Below, piece by piece: positions 26,073 to 35,411 of a stretch of 64,000 nt of DNA. Location: the NCBI GenBank assembly GCA_037444185.1, contig JBBIMW010000007.1:11957-75956 (forward strand), in the 5' to 3' direction. The position numbers were made by a program, and so were the translations under genes. The first letter of the stretch is position 1. Each line of letters opens with the position of its first letter. The notes beneath the pieces are model-generated. The model was not told the DNA's origin, made no database searches, and worked only from the letters and a program-made list of their open reading frames with translations. This stretch comes from JAILZP01 sp037444185 (lineage in GTDB: Bacteria > Bacillota > Desulfotomaculia > Desulfotomaculales > Desulfocucumaceae).

Positions 26073-26534
26073 GTGGCAAGAAACAAGGTGGCCGCCGTTG
26101 TTGAGGAAATATCAGCGCCGGTGATCGAGGACCTGGGCCTGGAGCTGGTGGAAGTGGAATTTTTAAAGGAAGGCGGCAGGTGGATACTGCGGGTGTATAT
26201 CGACAAGCCGGGGGGAATCAGCCATGCCGACTGCGAAATGGTTTCCAAAAAACTGGACCCCCTCCTGGATGAGAAAGACATTGTACCACATACCTATTAT
26301 CTGGAGGTATCTTCCCCGGGGATGGAAAGGCCCCTGAAAAAGCTGGCGGATTTCCAGCGTTTCAGGGGTCGTATGGTCAGGGTGACCACCTACACCCCCC
26401 TGGAAGGGCGGAAAAAATTCACCGGCAGGCTGGGTGAAATTATGGGGGGTGCCGTGGTTATCGAAGAGGAGGGCGGCAGTAGGGCCGTTCCCCTGGAACA
26501 GGTGGCGTCGGCGAGGCTGCATATTGAGCATTGA
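26073..26534 (+). CDS. rimP: Ribosome maturation factor RimP
   Basis: Assists 30S subunit maturation. The 153-residue protein has the conserved GLELVEVEFLKEGGRWILRVYIDKPGG segment of the N-terminal domain, LEVSSPGMERPL and a C-terminal Sm-like barrel (RMVRVTTYTPLEGRKKFTGRL). GTG start 37 bp before nusA. Confidence 0.95.
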   Translation: MARNKVAAVVEEISAPVIEDLGLELVEVEFLKEGGRWILRVYIDKPGGISHADCEMVSKKLDPLLDEKDIVPHTYYLEVSSPGMERPLKKLADFQRFRGRMVRVTTYTPLEGRKKFTGRLGEIMGGAVVIEEEGGSRAVPLEQVASARLHIEH

Positions 26535-26570
26535 TGTTTTTTCACTGATTTGTTTGGGAGGCGTCAAGGG

Positions 26571-27662
26571 ATGAACACCGACTTTTTAGAGGCCCTTCAT
26601 GATTTGGAGAAGGAAAAGGGAATTGCCGTGCCGGTGCTGCTGGAGGCCATTGAGGCCGCGCTGCTTTCGGCTTACAAGAGGAATTTCGGGTCCCTGCAGA
26701 ACGCAAGGGTGCTTATCGACCGGAATACCGGAGAATTCAAGGTGTATTCCCAGCGCACGGTGGTGGACCAGGTGCACGATCCAAGACTGGAGATTACTGT
26801 TTCTGAAGCAAGAAATATTGATCCGCGATATGAGCCGGGTGACATTGTTGAAAACGAGGTTACTCCGAGAAATTTCGGGCGGATAGCGGCCCAGACCGCC
26901 AAGCAGGTGGTGGTCCAGCGCATCCGGGAGGCCGAGCGGAACATTATTTACGAGGAGTACGCAAACCGCGAGGGGGACATTGTCACCGGAGTCATCCAGC
27001 GTGTGGAGCAGAAGAATGTGTATGTGGAGCTGGGTAAAACAGAGGCCATACTGACCCCTTTGGAGCAGATGCCCGGAGAGGATTATCGCCAGGGAAACAG
27101 GATAAAGGCTTACATCGTAGAGGTGAAAAAGACCAACAAGGCGCCCCAGATTATCATTTCCAGGACCCATCCGGGACTTTTGAAGAGGTTGTTCGAACTG
27201 GAAGTTCCGGAGCTTTATGAGGGGGTGGTGGAATTGAAGGTGGTGGCCCGGGAAGCCGGATACAGATCGAAAATAGCCGTGTACTCCAGGGATGAAAACG
27301 TGGATCCGGTGGGAGCCTGCGTAGGTCCCAAGGGAATGCGGGTGCAGACCATTGTTAACGAGTTGAACGGGGAAAAAATAGATGTTATCAAGTGGAACCC
27401 GGATCCTTCAAAATTTGTGGCAGCCTCATTAAGTCCGGCCAAGGTGGTGGCGGTGGATGTCTGGGAGGAGGAAAAGGTGGCCCGGGTCATTGTGCCGGAC
27501 TATCAGCTGTCCCTGGCCATCGGCAAGGAGGGTCAGAACGCCAGGCTGGCAGCAAAGTTGACAAACTGGAAGATAGATATAAAAAGCGAGTCCCAGATGG
27601 AGGAGATATACCAGCAGGAAGGCTACGGGGATTATTATCAGCAGGAAGAATATGTTGAGTGA
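26571..27662 (+). CDS. nusA: Transcription termination/antitermination factor NusA
   Basis: Binds RNA polymerase and nascent RNA to modulate pausing and termination. The 363-residue protein has an N-terminal polymerase-binding domain (LLEAIEAALLSAYKRNFG), an S1 domain (about 130-200; DIVTGVIQRVEQKNVYVELGKTEAIL) and tandem KH domains with GACVGPKGMRVQTIVNELNGEKIDVIKW and AIGKEGQNARLAAKLTNWKIDI. There are no C-terminal acidic repeats, as usual in Gram-positives. ATG 26571 behind GGGAGG is preferred over the longer frame from 26550. Confidence 0.97.
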   Translation: MNTDFLEALHDLEKEKGIAVPVLLEAIEAALLSAYKRNFGSLQNARVLIDRNTGEFKVYSQRTVVDQVHDPRLEITVSEARNIDPRYEPGDIVENEVTPRNFGRIAAQTAKQVVVQRIREAERNIIYEEYANREGDIVTGVIQRVEQKNVYVELGKTEAILTPLEQMPGEDYRQGNRIKAYIVEVKKTNKAPQIIISRTHPGLLKRLFELEVPELYEGVVELKVVAREAGYRSKIAVYSRDENVDPVGACVGPKGMRVQTIVNELNGEKIDVIKWNPDPSKFVAASLSPAKVVAVDVWEEEKVARVIVPDYQLSLAIGKEGQNARLAAKLTNWKIDIKSESQMEEIYQQEGYGDYYQQEEYVE

Positions 27663-27718
27663 GGTTGCTGCGGGGCGCGCGGCAAGGCGTGTTATCCGGT
27701 CGGCGGGAGGTGGGGAAG

Positions 27719-27985
27719 GTGCCCAGAGTTAAAAAAATTCCGCAGAGGATGTGTGTCGGCTGCCAGGAAATGAAGCCCAAAAAGGAACTGATCAGGATAG
27801 TTCGCACCCCCGATGACAGTATTGAGATTGATCCCACAGGCAAAAAATCTGGCCGGGGCGCCTATATATGCCCCCGCGTGGAGTGCCTGCAGAAAGCGGG
27901 GAGGGGAAAAAAGCTGGAAAGGGCGCTGGAGAGGCCGGTTTCCAGGGAGGTATACGATACATTGGCACAGAGGCTGAACAGTTGA
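27719..27985 (+). CDS. rnpM: RNA-binding protein RnpM (YlxR, DUF448)
   Basis: YlxR/RnpM binds RNase P RNA and modulates its activity in Bacillus. The 88-residue protein shows the family pattern IPQRMCVGCQEMKPKKELIRIVRTP, then GRGAYICPRVECLQKA. GTG 27719 has GGGAGGTGGGGA upstream. The stop overlaps the next start as TGATG. Confidence 0.92.
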   Translation: MPRVKKIPQRMCVGCQEMKPKKELIRIVRTPDDSIEIDPTGKKSGRGAYICPRVECLQKAGRGKKLERALERPVSREVYDTLAQRLNS

Positions 27986-28305
27986 TGCAGGATAAGGTAT
28001 TGAGCATGATTGGTCTTGCCAGGAGGGCGGGATGCGCGGACAGCGGCGATGCGGCAGTCCGCTGCGCAATTGACCGCAGGAAGGCCAGGCTGATAATTTT
28101 GGCCGGGGACGCCTCCGAAAGAACAAAAGAGGTTTTCCGGCATCTGGCCCGGGAGTCCGGGACGCCTCTGGCCGTGTACGGCGCTGTGAATGATCTGGGC
28201 AGGGCGCTGGGCAAACCTCTTCGGGCGGTGGTGTCCATCAACGATGAGGGTTTCGCGCGGAGTATCATCGGGATATTGGAAAGGGGAGTGACATGCGAGA
28301 AATGA
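27985..28305 (+). CDS. rplGA: L7Ae/L30e-family ribosomal protein (YlxQ)
   Basis: A 106-residue kink-turn RNA-binding protein of the L7Ae family, found after rnpM in Firmicutes. Motifs: MIGLARRAGCADSGDAAVRCAIDRRKARLIILAGDAS and AVYGAVNDLGRALGKPLRAVVSINDEGFA. Known members bind K-turns in rRNA or RNase P RNA. ATG overlaps the rnpM stop. Confidence 0.92.
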   Translation: MQDKVLSMIGLARRAGCADSGDAAVRCAIDRRKARLIILAGDASERTKEVFRHLARESGTPLAVYGAVNDLGRALGKPLRAVVSINDEGFARSIIGILERGVTCEK

Positions 28306-28366
28306 GAAGTTGGGACCCTCTCCTTCCAGTGTCTGCAATTAGAGATTTATACTAGGAGGTGAATTT

Positions 28367-31363
28367 ATGGTAAAAAAACGGGTACATGAACTGGCCAGGG
28401 AACTTAACATAGAGAGCAAGGATATTATTAAAGGGATGGCCCAGATGGGAATAAACCCGAAATCCCACATGAGCACCCTGGAGGAGAAGGACATCGAGTT
28501 GTTCATGAAATACTACCAGAAAAAAAAGGAACAGGGCGCCAATGTGGAACAGGCCGGGAACCGTACGGATTCTTCCACGGCAAAGCCAGCCGGCGGGAAT
28601 ATACCGGCGGCTTCAACGCCTCTTGAAAAACATTCTCCCAAGCCCCAGGATAAACCTGTCCAGCCGCCGACGCAAGATGACAGGAAAAGGCAGGATAGAA
28701 GGGATTACAGGTACGATCGGGGGCCGGGGCTGGTGGACCGGGTGCCGTCACGGCCACCGGACAGAAGGTTCGAAGATCGGTCAGCCAGAAGTATGCCGCC
28801 AAAAAAGACTATGCCGCCTTTACCTGCCCCGCCCCAGAGGCATCCTGCGGCGGCCAGGCCGCAGTTTGATCCGCCGGTACAGGCGCCACCGCCCGTGATC
28901 CACCCGCAGCCTCCAGTCGAAAGGGTTAACTTGGACAGGCCGGAAAGGCCTCAGGTCAGGCCCGTCGAACCAGAACAGACGCCGGTGGCCAAGGAGAGGC
29001 CCAAGTATCCGGACAGGTCACGGCCCGCCGCCCATACCGGACAGGAACAGCAGCAGCGCGATCAGCGCCCTGTTCCGGGCAGGGACCGCCCCCCGTTCAA
29101 TGGAAGGCCCGCCGGTGACCGTGACAGGAGATTCGACCGCGACCGGAAACCCGGGACCGACCGTGGGGGGTATCAGCAGAGGGGCCCGGCAAGGCAAGTT
29201 GATTCGCCCAGGCCGGAGGACAGCCGTCCAAGACCCTTCAGGACGGAAGAGCGGGACCGCGGTGACCGTCCGGGTGGCCCTTCCGCAGCCGGCAGGCCCG
29301 CCCCGGGCAGGGGCAGGCCGGGACAGAGGCCGGCGCCTGCCGGGGAAATCAGGCCCAAGCCGGGTGCTGTTTTGAAGGTGCCCAAGGTACCCGATCAGGC
29401 CAAGGGCATAGACAAGATTAAGGCTTCGGAAAAATCCAGATCGAGGATCCAGCAGACCCAGGCCAAGGGTTTTGGCAAGGCCAAGGATAAACCCAGGTTT
29501 GGCGAGGACTCTGAAGATCGCAACCTGCGCTTGATGCCGGGCAAAAAGAAAGGGGTTCAGCAAAAGCAGAGATACGATCAGAGACCTGTTGTACAACAGG
29601 AAAAGAAGCCGGTGGTGATCGGTGAAACCGTAACCGTTCAGGAACTGGCGGAAAAAATGAAGAAAAGCCCGGCTGAACTGATCAAAAAATTATTGCTGAT
29701 GGGCATAATGGCCACCATCAACCAGGAGATAGATTCGGACACTGCCGTAATACTGGCGGGCGAATACGGCTTCGAGGTGGAAGTGAAGATCGAGCTGGAT
29801 GCCGAGGCACAGATGGAGCAGTATACCGAGGATGATCCCGGCAACCTTATGGAGAGGCCTTGCGTGGTCACTGTGATGGGGCACGTTGACCATGGAAAGA
29901 CTTCGCTGTTGGACGCCATAAGGGAGACCAACGTGATCGCCACCGAGGCCGGGGGCATAACCCAGCATATCGGGGCGTATCAGGTTGAGCACAATAATAA
30001 GAGAATAACCTTTGTGGACACACCGGGCCACGAGGCCTTCACCGCCATGCGGGCCAGGGGCGCCCGGGTCACCGATATAGCAGTGCTGGTGGTCTCCGCC
30101 GAAGACGGTGTGATGCCTCAGACAGTGGAGGCCATAAACCACGCCAAGGCGGCGGGTGTTCCCATCGTTGTGGCCATAAATAAAATGGATAAGCCCGGGG
30201 CCAACCCGGAAAAGGTAAAGCAGCAGCTTACCGAGTACAATCTGATCCCCGAGGAATGGGGCGGGGATACAATTTGCGTTCCCGTAAGCGCCAAGGTGAA
30301 AATGGGATTGGAAGACCTGCTGGAGAATATCCTCCTGTTGGCCGAGGTGGCGGAACTAAAGGCCAATCCCGGCAGACCCGCCAGGGGTACCGTTATTGAG
30401 GCCGAACTGGACAAGGGACGGGGTCCGGTGGCCACAGTACTGGTGCAGAACGGCACCCTCAATATTGGGGACGGTATCGTGGCCGGTACGGCCTTCGGCA
30501 GGGTCAGGGCCATGATGGATGACAAGGGCAGGCGTATTAAGAAGGCCTTTCCCTCCACTCCGGTGGAGGTGCTGGGATTCCACGAGGTACCCCTGGCCGG
30601 GGACGCTTTTTATGTGGTCAAGGATGAAAAGGCCATGAGGCAGATCATAGACAAGCGCCTGGTCAGGAAGAGACAGGAAGAATTGAAAGTCAGCACCACC
30701 CGCGTCTCCCTTGAGGATTTGTTCAAGCACATCAAGGAGGGCCAGGTAAAAGAGCTCCACCTGGTGGTCAAGGCGGATGTTCAGGGTTCAGTGGAAGCCA
30801 TCCGCCAGTCCCTGGAAAGGCTGTCCACCGATGAGGTCAAGGTTAAAATAATTCACGGCGGGGTCGGCTCCGTTACAGAAACCGATATTATGCTGGCTTC
30901 TGCCTCAAACGCCATCATCATCGGCTTTAATGTGCGGCCGGATGTAAATGCCCGCAGGGCGGCGGAAAGCGAGAAGGTTGATATACGCCTGTACAGGGTG
31001 ATTTATGATGCCATAGACGACATAAAGGCCGCCATGAGCGGACTGCTGGAACCGGAAACCAGGGAGGTCATTCTGGGCCGGGTGGAAGTCCGTAAAATAT
31101 TCAAAGCCTCAAAGCTGGGTACCATTGCCGGATGTTATGTGGTGGAGGGCAAGATTACCAGGGACGCAGGGTTGAGGCTGATCAGGGACGGCGTGGTGGT
31201 TTACGAGGGCAGGGTGGACTCCCTGAGACGATTCAAGGATGACGTCAAGGAGGTTATGCAAGGTTACGAGTGCGGCCTGACCTTGGAAAACTACCAGGAC
31301 GTTCACGAGGGAGACATTGTGGAGGCTTTCACCACGGAACAGATCAAGAGGGAATTGGCCTGA
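28367..31363 (+). CDS. infB: Translation initiation factor IF-2
   Basis: GTPase that places initiator tRNA on the ribosome. At 998 residues it is long. The start has an IF2-N helix pair (KKRVHELARELNIESKDIIKGMAQMGI), then a linker of about 330 residues rich in Pro, Arg, Asp and Gln (about 55-390), a second IF2-N motif (VTVQELAEKMKKSPAELIKKLLLMGI), and the G domain with GHVDHGKT at 505-512, DTPGHEAF and NKMD. C-terminal domains follow (VKADVQGSVEAIRQSL; FKASKLGTIAGCYV). SD GGAGGTGA. The linker composition is extreme but of a kind known in high-G+C IF-2. Confidence 0.97.
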   Translation: MVKKRVHELARELNIESKDIIKGMAQMGINPKSHMSTLEEKDIELFMKYYQKKKEQGANVEQAGNRTDSSTAKPAGGNIPAASTPLEKHSPKPQDKPVQPPTQDDRKRQDRRDYRYDRGPGLVDRVPSRPPDRRFEDRSARSMPPKKTMPPLPAPPQRHPAAARPQFDPPVQAPPPVIHPQPPVERVNLDRPERPQVRPVEPEQTPVAKERPKYPDRSRPAAHTGQEQQQRDQRPVPGRDRPPFNGRPAGDRDRRFDRDRKPGTDRGGYQQRGPARQVDSPRPEDSRPRPFRTEERDRGDRPGGPSAAGRPAPGRGRPGQRPAPAGEIRPKPGAVLKVPKVPDQAKGIDKIKASEKSRSRIQQTQAKGFGKAKDKPRFGEDSEDRNLRLMPGKKKGVQQKQRYDQRPVVQQEKKPVVIGETVTVQELAEKMKKSPAELIKKLLLMGIMATINQEIDSDTAVILAGEYGFEVEVKIELDAEAQMEQYTEDDPGNLMERPCVVTVMGHVDHGKTSLLDAIRETNVIATEAGGITQHIGAYQVEHNNKRITFVDTPGHEAFTAMRARGARVTDIAVLVVSAEDGVMPQTVEAINHAKAAGVPIVVAINKMDKPGANPEKVKQQLTEYNLIPEEWGGDTICVPVSAKVKMGLEDLLENILLLAEVAELKANPGRPARGTVIEAELDKGRGPVATVLVQNGTLNIGDGIVAGTAFGRVRAMMDDKGRRIKKAFPSTPVEVLGFHEVPLAGDAFYVVKDEKAMRQIIDKRLVRKRQEELKVSTTRVSLEDLFKHIKEGQVKELHLVVKADVQGSVEAIRQSLERLSTDEVKVKIIHGGVGSVTETDIMLASASNAIIIGFNVRPDVNARRAAESEKVDIRLYRVIYDAIDDIKAAMSGLLEPETREVILGRVEVRKIFKASKLGTIAGCYVVEGKITRDAGLRLIRDGVVVYEGRVDSLRRFKDDVKEVMQGYECGLTLENYQDVHEGDIVEAFTTEQIKRELA

Positions 31364-31439
31364 TTTTGCCGGTCAACCGCAGCCGTACAGCCTCACAGAG
31401 CAGGCCGGAATGAGAGTTTGACGCCAGGGGGTGATACAA

Positions 31440-31802
31440 TTGTCCCACCGGCCGGGAAGATTGGCGGAAGCCATAAAAAAGGAAATCTCCGACATGCTGC
31501 ATGACGAATTGAAGGATCCCCGCATTGGTTTTGTCACCATCACTACGGTGGATGTCTCCCCGGATTTGCGCTATGCCCGGATATACGCCAGCGTGCTGGG
31601 CGGCGGAGAACAGCGGAAAGCCACAAGGGACGCTTTGAAAAATGCCACCGGCTATATAAGATCAGAGCTGGGCAAGAGAATCAGGCTGAAATATACACCG
31701 GAGATTTCTTTTTATCTGGACGACTCTATAGAGAGGGGAGCCAGGGTGATCAAACTTATGGGCGAGGTCAAGGACACCGGGGGAGAAAAGTCCGGTGAAT
31801 AG
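31440..31802 (+). CDS. rbfA: Ribosome-binding factor A
   Basis: Binds the 30S subunit during late maturation. The 120-residue KH-like protein shows SHRPGRLAEAIKKEISDML, DPRIGFVTITTVDVSPDLRYARIYAS and the C-terminal RIRLKYTPEISFYLDDSIERGARV. TTG at 31440 with SD GGGGGTGAT fits the family start MSHRPGR better than GTG 31431. It overlaps nrnA by 8 bp. Confidence 0.95.
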   Translation: MSHRPGRLAEAIKKEISDMLHDELKDPRIGFVTITTVDVSPDLRYARIYASVLGGGEQRKATRDALKNATGYIRSELGKRIRLKYTPEISFYLDDSIERGARVIKLMGEVKDTGGEKSGE

Positions 31803-32772
31803 CCTGTTTGAAATATCCAGCGTTCTGAAGGATTCATCCAGAGTCCTGCTTTGCGGGCACATTTTTCCGGACGGCGACTGTCTGGGTTCGGTGGCCGCAC
31901 TGGGGATGGTGCTTGAGCAAATGGGCAAAAGGGTCACCATGGCCAGTCCCGACCCCGTACCCGGGGACCTTCTCTTTTTGCCCGGGTCGGACAGGTTTTG
32001 TGCGGACTGTGAAGCCGACGGCGATCCCGACACCTTCGTGGTGCTCGACTGTTCGGATCCGGAACGCCTTGGGGAATTAAGGAGGTACTTGGACAGGCGG
32101 CTGGTAACGGTTAATATAGACCACCATCTCAATAATACGGCGGGATTCACCCGGTACTGCCATCTGGATTCAGACGCCGCAGCCACCGGCGAGATATTGC
32201 TGGATCTTATCGATATCATGGGGGCCGAGCTGAACAGAGATGTGGCCATTTGCCTTTACGTGGCCATTGTGACCGATACCGGCTCCTTTCAATATGAAAA
32301 AACCTCCCCCAAAACGCTCCGGGGGGTTGCCAGGCTGATGGAGGCCGGCGTTCCCGCAGCCATGATCAATAGCCTTATTTATGAAGAAAAGCCCGTCAAA
32401 ACAATCCAGGTCCTGGGGGCCGCCCTGGAAAGGCTTAACATAAGCACCTGCGGGAAAGTGGCCTGGGTGGTGGTGGACAGGGACCTCCTGGGAAGATTTT
32501 CGGCCGGGAATGAACACACCAATGGTTTGGTCAACTTTTTACGGACCATCCGGGGCGTGGAGGTTGCCATCCTTTTTTTGGAAATAAATACTGGAAAATA
32601 TAAAGTCAGCTTTCGTTCAAAGAGTTGGGTTAATGTGCACCTGCTGGCCGCAAGAATGGGTGGAGGTGGACATGCCAGGGCCTCCGGGTGTATTCTGCAG
32701 GGCGATATGGCACAGGTTGTCGGCGCGGTGGTCCGTGAGGCCGTACACGTTGCCGGAGAAAGGTTGCCGTAG
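31795..32772 (+). CDS. nrnA: Bifunctional oligoribonuclease/PAP phosphatase NrnA (DHH family)
   Basis: Degrades nano-RNA to mononucleotides and hydrolyses 3'-phosphoadenosine phosphate in Bacillus. The 325-residue protein has DHH-family manganese motifs: GHIFPDGDCLGS, VLDCSD, NIDHHLNN and IVTDTGSFQYEKT, then the DHHA1 domain with GGGGHARASGC. The position between rbfA and truB is usual for Clostridia. GTG start overlaps rbfA. Confidence 0.95.
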   Translation: MNSLFEISSVLKDSSRVLLCGHIFPDGDCLGSVAALGMVLEQMGKRVTMASPDPVPGDLLFLPGSDRFCADCEADGDPDTFVVLDCSDPERLGELRRYLDRRLVTVNIDHHLNNTAGFTRYCHLDSDAAATGEILLDLIDIMGAELNRDVAICLYVAIVTDTGSFQYEKTSPKTLRGVARLMEAGVPAAMINSLIYEEKPVKTIQVLGAALERLNISTCGKVAWVVVDRDLLGRFSAGNEHTNGLVNFLRTIRGVEVAILFLEINTGKYKVSFRSKSWVNVHLLAARMGGGGHARASGCILQGDMAQVVGAVVREAVHVAGERLP

Positions 32773-33687
32773 ATGGACGGGGTTATCAGCGTATTAAAGC
32801 CTCCGGGGATGACGTCCCATGATGTTGTCCGCCATGTGCGGCGGCTATCGGGGGTAAAAAAGGCCGGACATACGGGGACCCTTGATCCCGGAGCTGCCGG
32901 GGTGTTGTTGGTATGCCTGGGCCGGGCGACCCGGTTGATTGAGTACCTGGACCGGGACAAGCGATACCGCGCGGAAGTTACCTTCGGCGCCATCTCCAGC
33001 ACTGGAGATTCCTTCGGGGAATTGCGAGAAACCGGGATTCCGGCAGGCTTTTCCCGGGAGCTGGTGGCCGGGGTGCTGCCACACTTTACGGGTCTTGTCA
33101 GCCAGGTGCCTCCCATGACGTCGGCGGTGCGGCACAAGGGAAAAAGGCTTTATGAGCTGGCCCGCCGGGGGATGGTGGTTGACCGCAAGGCCCGCACGGT
33201 GGAAATCTACGGTATCGAAATAATCCGGTGGCACGCTTGTAGTCAAAGGCCTAAGGCGATCATGGACATCTGGTGCTCCGCCGGAACTTATATCAGGACG
33301 CTTTGTCAGGATATGGGGGAGATGGTGGGATGCGGGGCCTATATGAGTTTTTTGCTGCGCACCGCAGTGGGTAAATACCGGGTGGACGGGGCCGGCACTC
33401 TGGAAGAGCTGGAGGAACTCGCCCGGCGTGGCGTATTGACGGAGGCTGTCTGCGGCATGGAAGATGTCCTTTCATTTCTGCCGGTGGTGGAAATAAACGA
33501 AGGAGCGGCCAATGCGGTCAGCTCCGGCGCTGTCCTGCACCCGCCGGGGGTTAAGAGGATCACCGGGGAAATCCGGGAGGGGAATCTGGTTGCCCTTGCG
33601 GCCCGGGGCAGGGTTATGGCGGTGGCCGTGGCGGTGGCCGGCGGTGACGGAAGGTTGAGGTTCAAACCGGAGAAAGTGCTGGCCTGA
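32773..33687 (+). CDS. truB: tRNA pseudouridine-55 synthase
   Basis: Forms pseudouridine 55 in the T loop. The 304-residue protein has GVISVLKPPGMTSHDVV, catalytic Asp38 in HTGTLDPGAAGVL, GRATRLIEYL, and a C-terminal PUA-like domain. ATG starts directly after the nrnA stop (no gap). Together with trmFO it completes the T54/psi55 pair of T-loop modifications. Confidence 0.96.
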   Translation: MDGVISVLKPPGMTSHDVVRHVRRLSGVKKAGHTGTLDPGAAGVLLVCLGRATRLIEYLDRDKRYRAEVTFGAISSTGDSFGELRETGIPAGFSRELVAGVLPHFTGLVSQVPPMTSAVRHKGKRLYELARRGMVVDRKARTVEIYGIEIIRWHACSQRPKAIMDIWCSAGTYIRTLCQDMGEMVGCGAYMSFLLRTAVGKYRVDGAGTLEELEELARRGVLTEAVCGMEDVLSFLPVVEINEGAANAVSSGAVLHPPGVKRITGEIREGNLVALAARGRVMAVAVAVAGGDGRLRFKPEKVLA

Positions 33688-33757
33688 AAATAGCTCATTA
33701 TTCTGTCAGAACTTGGAGCCAAGGTTTTTACATTTCTTTTGGGGGTTGGCGGGCCTG

Positions 33758-34687
33758 ATGAAGATATATCGCACCTGGCAGGGATTAAGACATAAACACA
33801 GTGATATTGTCGCCGGCCTGGGCAATTTTGACGGTGTTCATATAGGACATCAGCGGCTGATTTCCGGCTTGGTGGCAGAAGCCGGAATGATCGGAGGCAC
33901 TTCCACGGTGTTTACATTTCACCCCCATCCTTTGGAGGTGCTGACCGGGAAGGCGCCCCCGAGGCTTTTGCCGCAAAAGGCAAAAGAAGAAACAATCAGG
34001 CGCCTGGGGGTGAATGTCCTGCTCCTGGCGCCTTTCACCCTGGAATTCGCATCCCTTACCCCGGACCAATTTGTCGAAAGAATTTTGCTCAGGGAACTGG
34101 GTGTCAGATCGGTTTTTATTGGATACAACTACACCTTCGGCCTTGGAGGCCGGGGCACGGCCGAAACCTTGGTGAATTGGGGGCGGAGGCATGGATTCAA
34201 GGTTTTCGTTATCCCGCCGGTGACCGTGGACGGGATGCCGGTGAGCAGCACATTGATCCGCGGCCTTCTGGCCGACGGGGACGTGGCCGGGGCAAAAAAG
34301 CTTCTGGGCTATTATCCTTTTGTGGAAGGGATGGTGGTGGCCGGCGACAGAAGGGGGCGCACCCTGGGGTTCCCCACTGCCAACTTGCGGTTGGAAGAAG
34401 GAGTGATGGCGCCGGCCAACGGAGTATACGCGGTTAAAGTTCAGGTGGACGGGGGTAACTACCCGGGAGTGGCCAATATTGGCATCAAGCCCACTTTTAA
34501 CGGGTTCAACTGCCGCCCGGAGATGGAGGTTCACCTGCTGGACTTCCAGGGAGACTTATATGGAAAACAGATAAAAGTATTCCTGACAGGGCGCCTGAGA
34601 GAAGAGAAAAGGTTCTCTTCGCCGGGGGAGTTGGTGGAGCAGATACGCCTGGACATCAGCCGGGCCAGAGCCGCCTTCAGCGATTAG
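33758..34687 (+). CDS. ribF: Bifunctional riboflavin kinase/FAD synthetase
   Basis: Makes FMN and FAD from riboflavin. From ATG 33758 it has 309 residues. The N-terminal adenylyltransferase domain has GNFDGVHIGHQ, TFHPHPLEVL and GYNYTFGLGGRGT; the C-terminal kinase domain has GRTLGFPTANLRL, YAVKVQ and ANIGIKPTF. The in-frame extension to 33713 has no SD and no conservation. It ends the nusA-infB-truB group. Confidence 0.95.
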   Translation: MKIYRTWQGLRHKHSDIVAGLGNFDGVHIGHQRLISGLVAEAGMIGGTSTVFTFHPHPLEVLTGKAPPRLLPQKAKEETIRRLGVNVLLLAPFTLEFASLTPDQFVERILLRELGVRSVFIGYNYTFGLGGRGTAETLVNWGRRHGFKVFVIPPVTVDGMPVSSTLIRGLLADGDVAGAKKLLGYYPFVEGMVVAGDRRGRTLGFPTANLRLEEGVMAPANGVYAVKVQVDGGNYPGVANIGIKPTFNGFNCRPEMEVHLLDFQGDLYGKQIKVFLTGRLREEKRFSSPGELVEQIRLDISRARAAFSD

Positions 34688-34711
34688 AACAATGAAAATA
34701 TCACCATGTAT

Positions 34712-34740
34712 TTTACTTGCGCCGGCTGTTGTGGTAAAAT
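34712..34740 (+). promoter_or_regulatory. Candidate promoter for the small gene pair after ribF
   Basis: TTTACT (34712-34717), 17-bp spacer, TAAAAT (34735-34740), about 118 bp before the 77-codon gene. It suggests that the pair is transcribed apart from ribF. Confidence 0.4.
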
Positions 34741-34857
34741 TATCGGTAAGGCCCGCCGTGATTCACTGTGATCACCGGACCGGCCGCTCCAAAGGGGTGG
34801 GTTCGGAGTGGGATTTACAGGTATCTCGCTGGGTTTTCAGAGTGAGGGGAGTTGTAA

Positions 34858-35091
34858 ATGTCAGCCCCCAAATTTGATGCTCCAGAAGAAGATATTAAAA
34901 AGTGGCTTAATCACATAGCCTTAATTTGTCTCAGTGAGGACTTCCAGAAACTGAAAAAAGAACTGGAGACTATTTACAGCCGGTCCAGTATCAAGGACCC
35001 CGGGATTGTGGCGTTTCAAGACGCTCTTTATGCCTTCCTGTCCCAGGAACAGGAAGAGGAAAGTCTGGCCGCAAAGTCAGGCAGTTGCTGA
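34858..35091 (+). CDS. Hypothetical protein, 77 residues
   Basis: Not recognised. It is acidic and probably all-helical, with DAPEEDIKKWLNHIALICLSEDFQKLKKELETIY as two helices and an acidic C-terminal EQEEESLAAKSG tail. ATG with SD GGGGAG. It is followed after 13 bp by a small basic protein, so the two look like an operon; an acidic first protein and basic second protein is the layout of many toxin-antitoxin pairs, which is inference only. Confidence 0.65.
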   Translation: MSAPKFDAPEEDIKKWLNHIALICLSEDFQKLKKELETIYSRSSIKDPGIVAFQDALYAFLSQEQEEESLAAKSGSC

Positions 35092-35104
35092 TCGGGGTCC
35101 GGCT

Positions 35105-35326
35105 ATGAAGGTGATTGTAACCGAACACGCGCTCAATCGTCTGAAAGACATGCGTCAACAGAAAATCACCGTTGAGGATATCAACATCGCCGCCGGCGGC
35201 ATACCGGGAAGGATACCGACCGCCACCCGCTTCAGGGGTTTTTTTGCCAAGTCGGGGCGCATGTTCGATATAGTGGCCAAGGACATACCGGGAGGTCGCT
35301 TGGTGATCACTGTTATCGGGAAATGA
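35105..35326 (+). CDS. Small basic protein, weakly DUF4258/RelE-like
   Basis: 73 residues: KVIVTEHALNRLKDMRQQKITVEDI, then GRIPTATRFRGFFAKSGRMFDIVAKDI and a strand RLVITVIGK. The HAL.RL..R.IT.EDI opening and closing beta strands recall DUF4258/RelE-type small proteins, but the match is weak and key residues are not certain. ATG 35105; an upstream in-frame extension overlaps the previous gene and lacks an SD. rpsO follows. Confidence 0.62.
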   Translation: MKVIVTEHALNRLKDMRQQKITVEDINIAAGGIPGRIPTATRFRGFFAKSGRMFDIVAKDIPGGRLVITVIGK

Positions 35327-35411
35327 AAACCCGTGAACTGCCTGCTAGGGAATTCGTTCTCCTGCGGTTTGCTTGGCCGGCAGCGATTATCCGGTGATGG
35401 GAGGTGATTAA

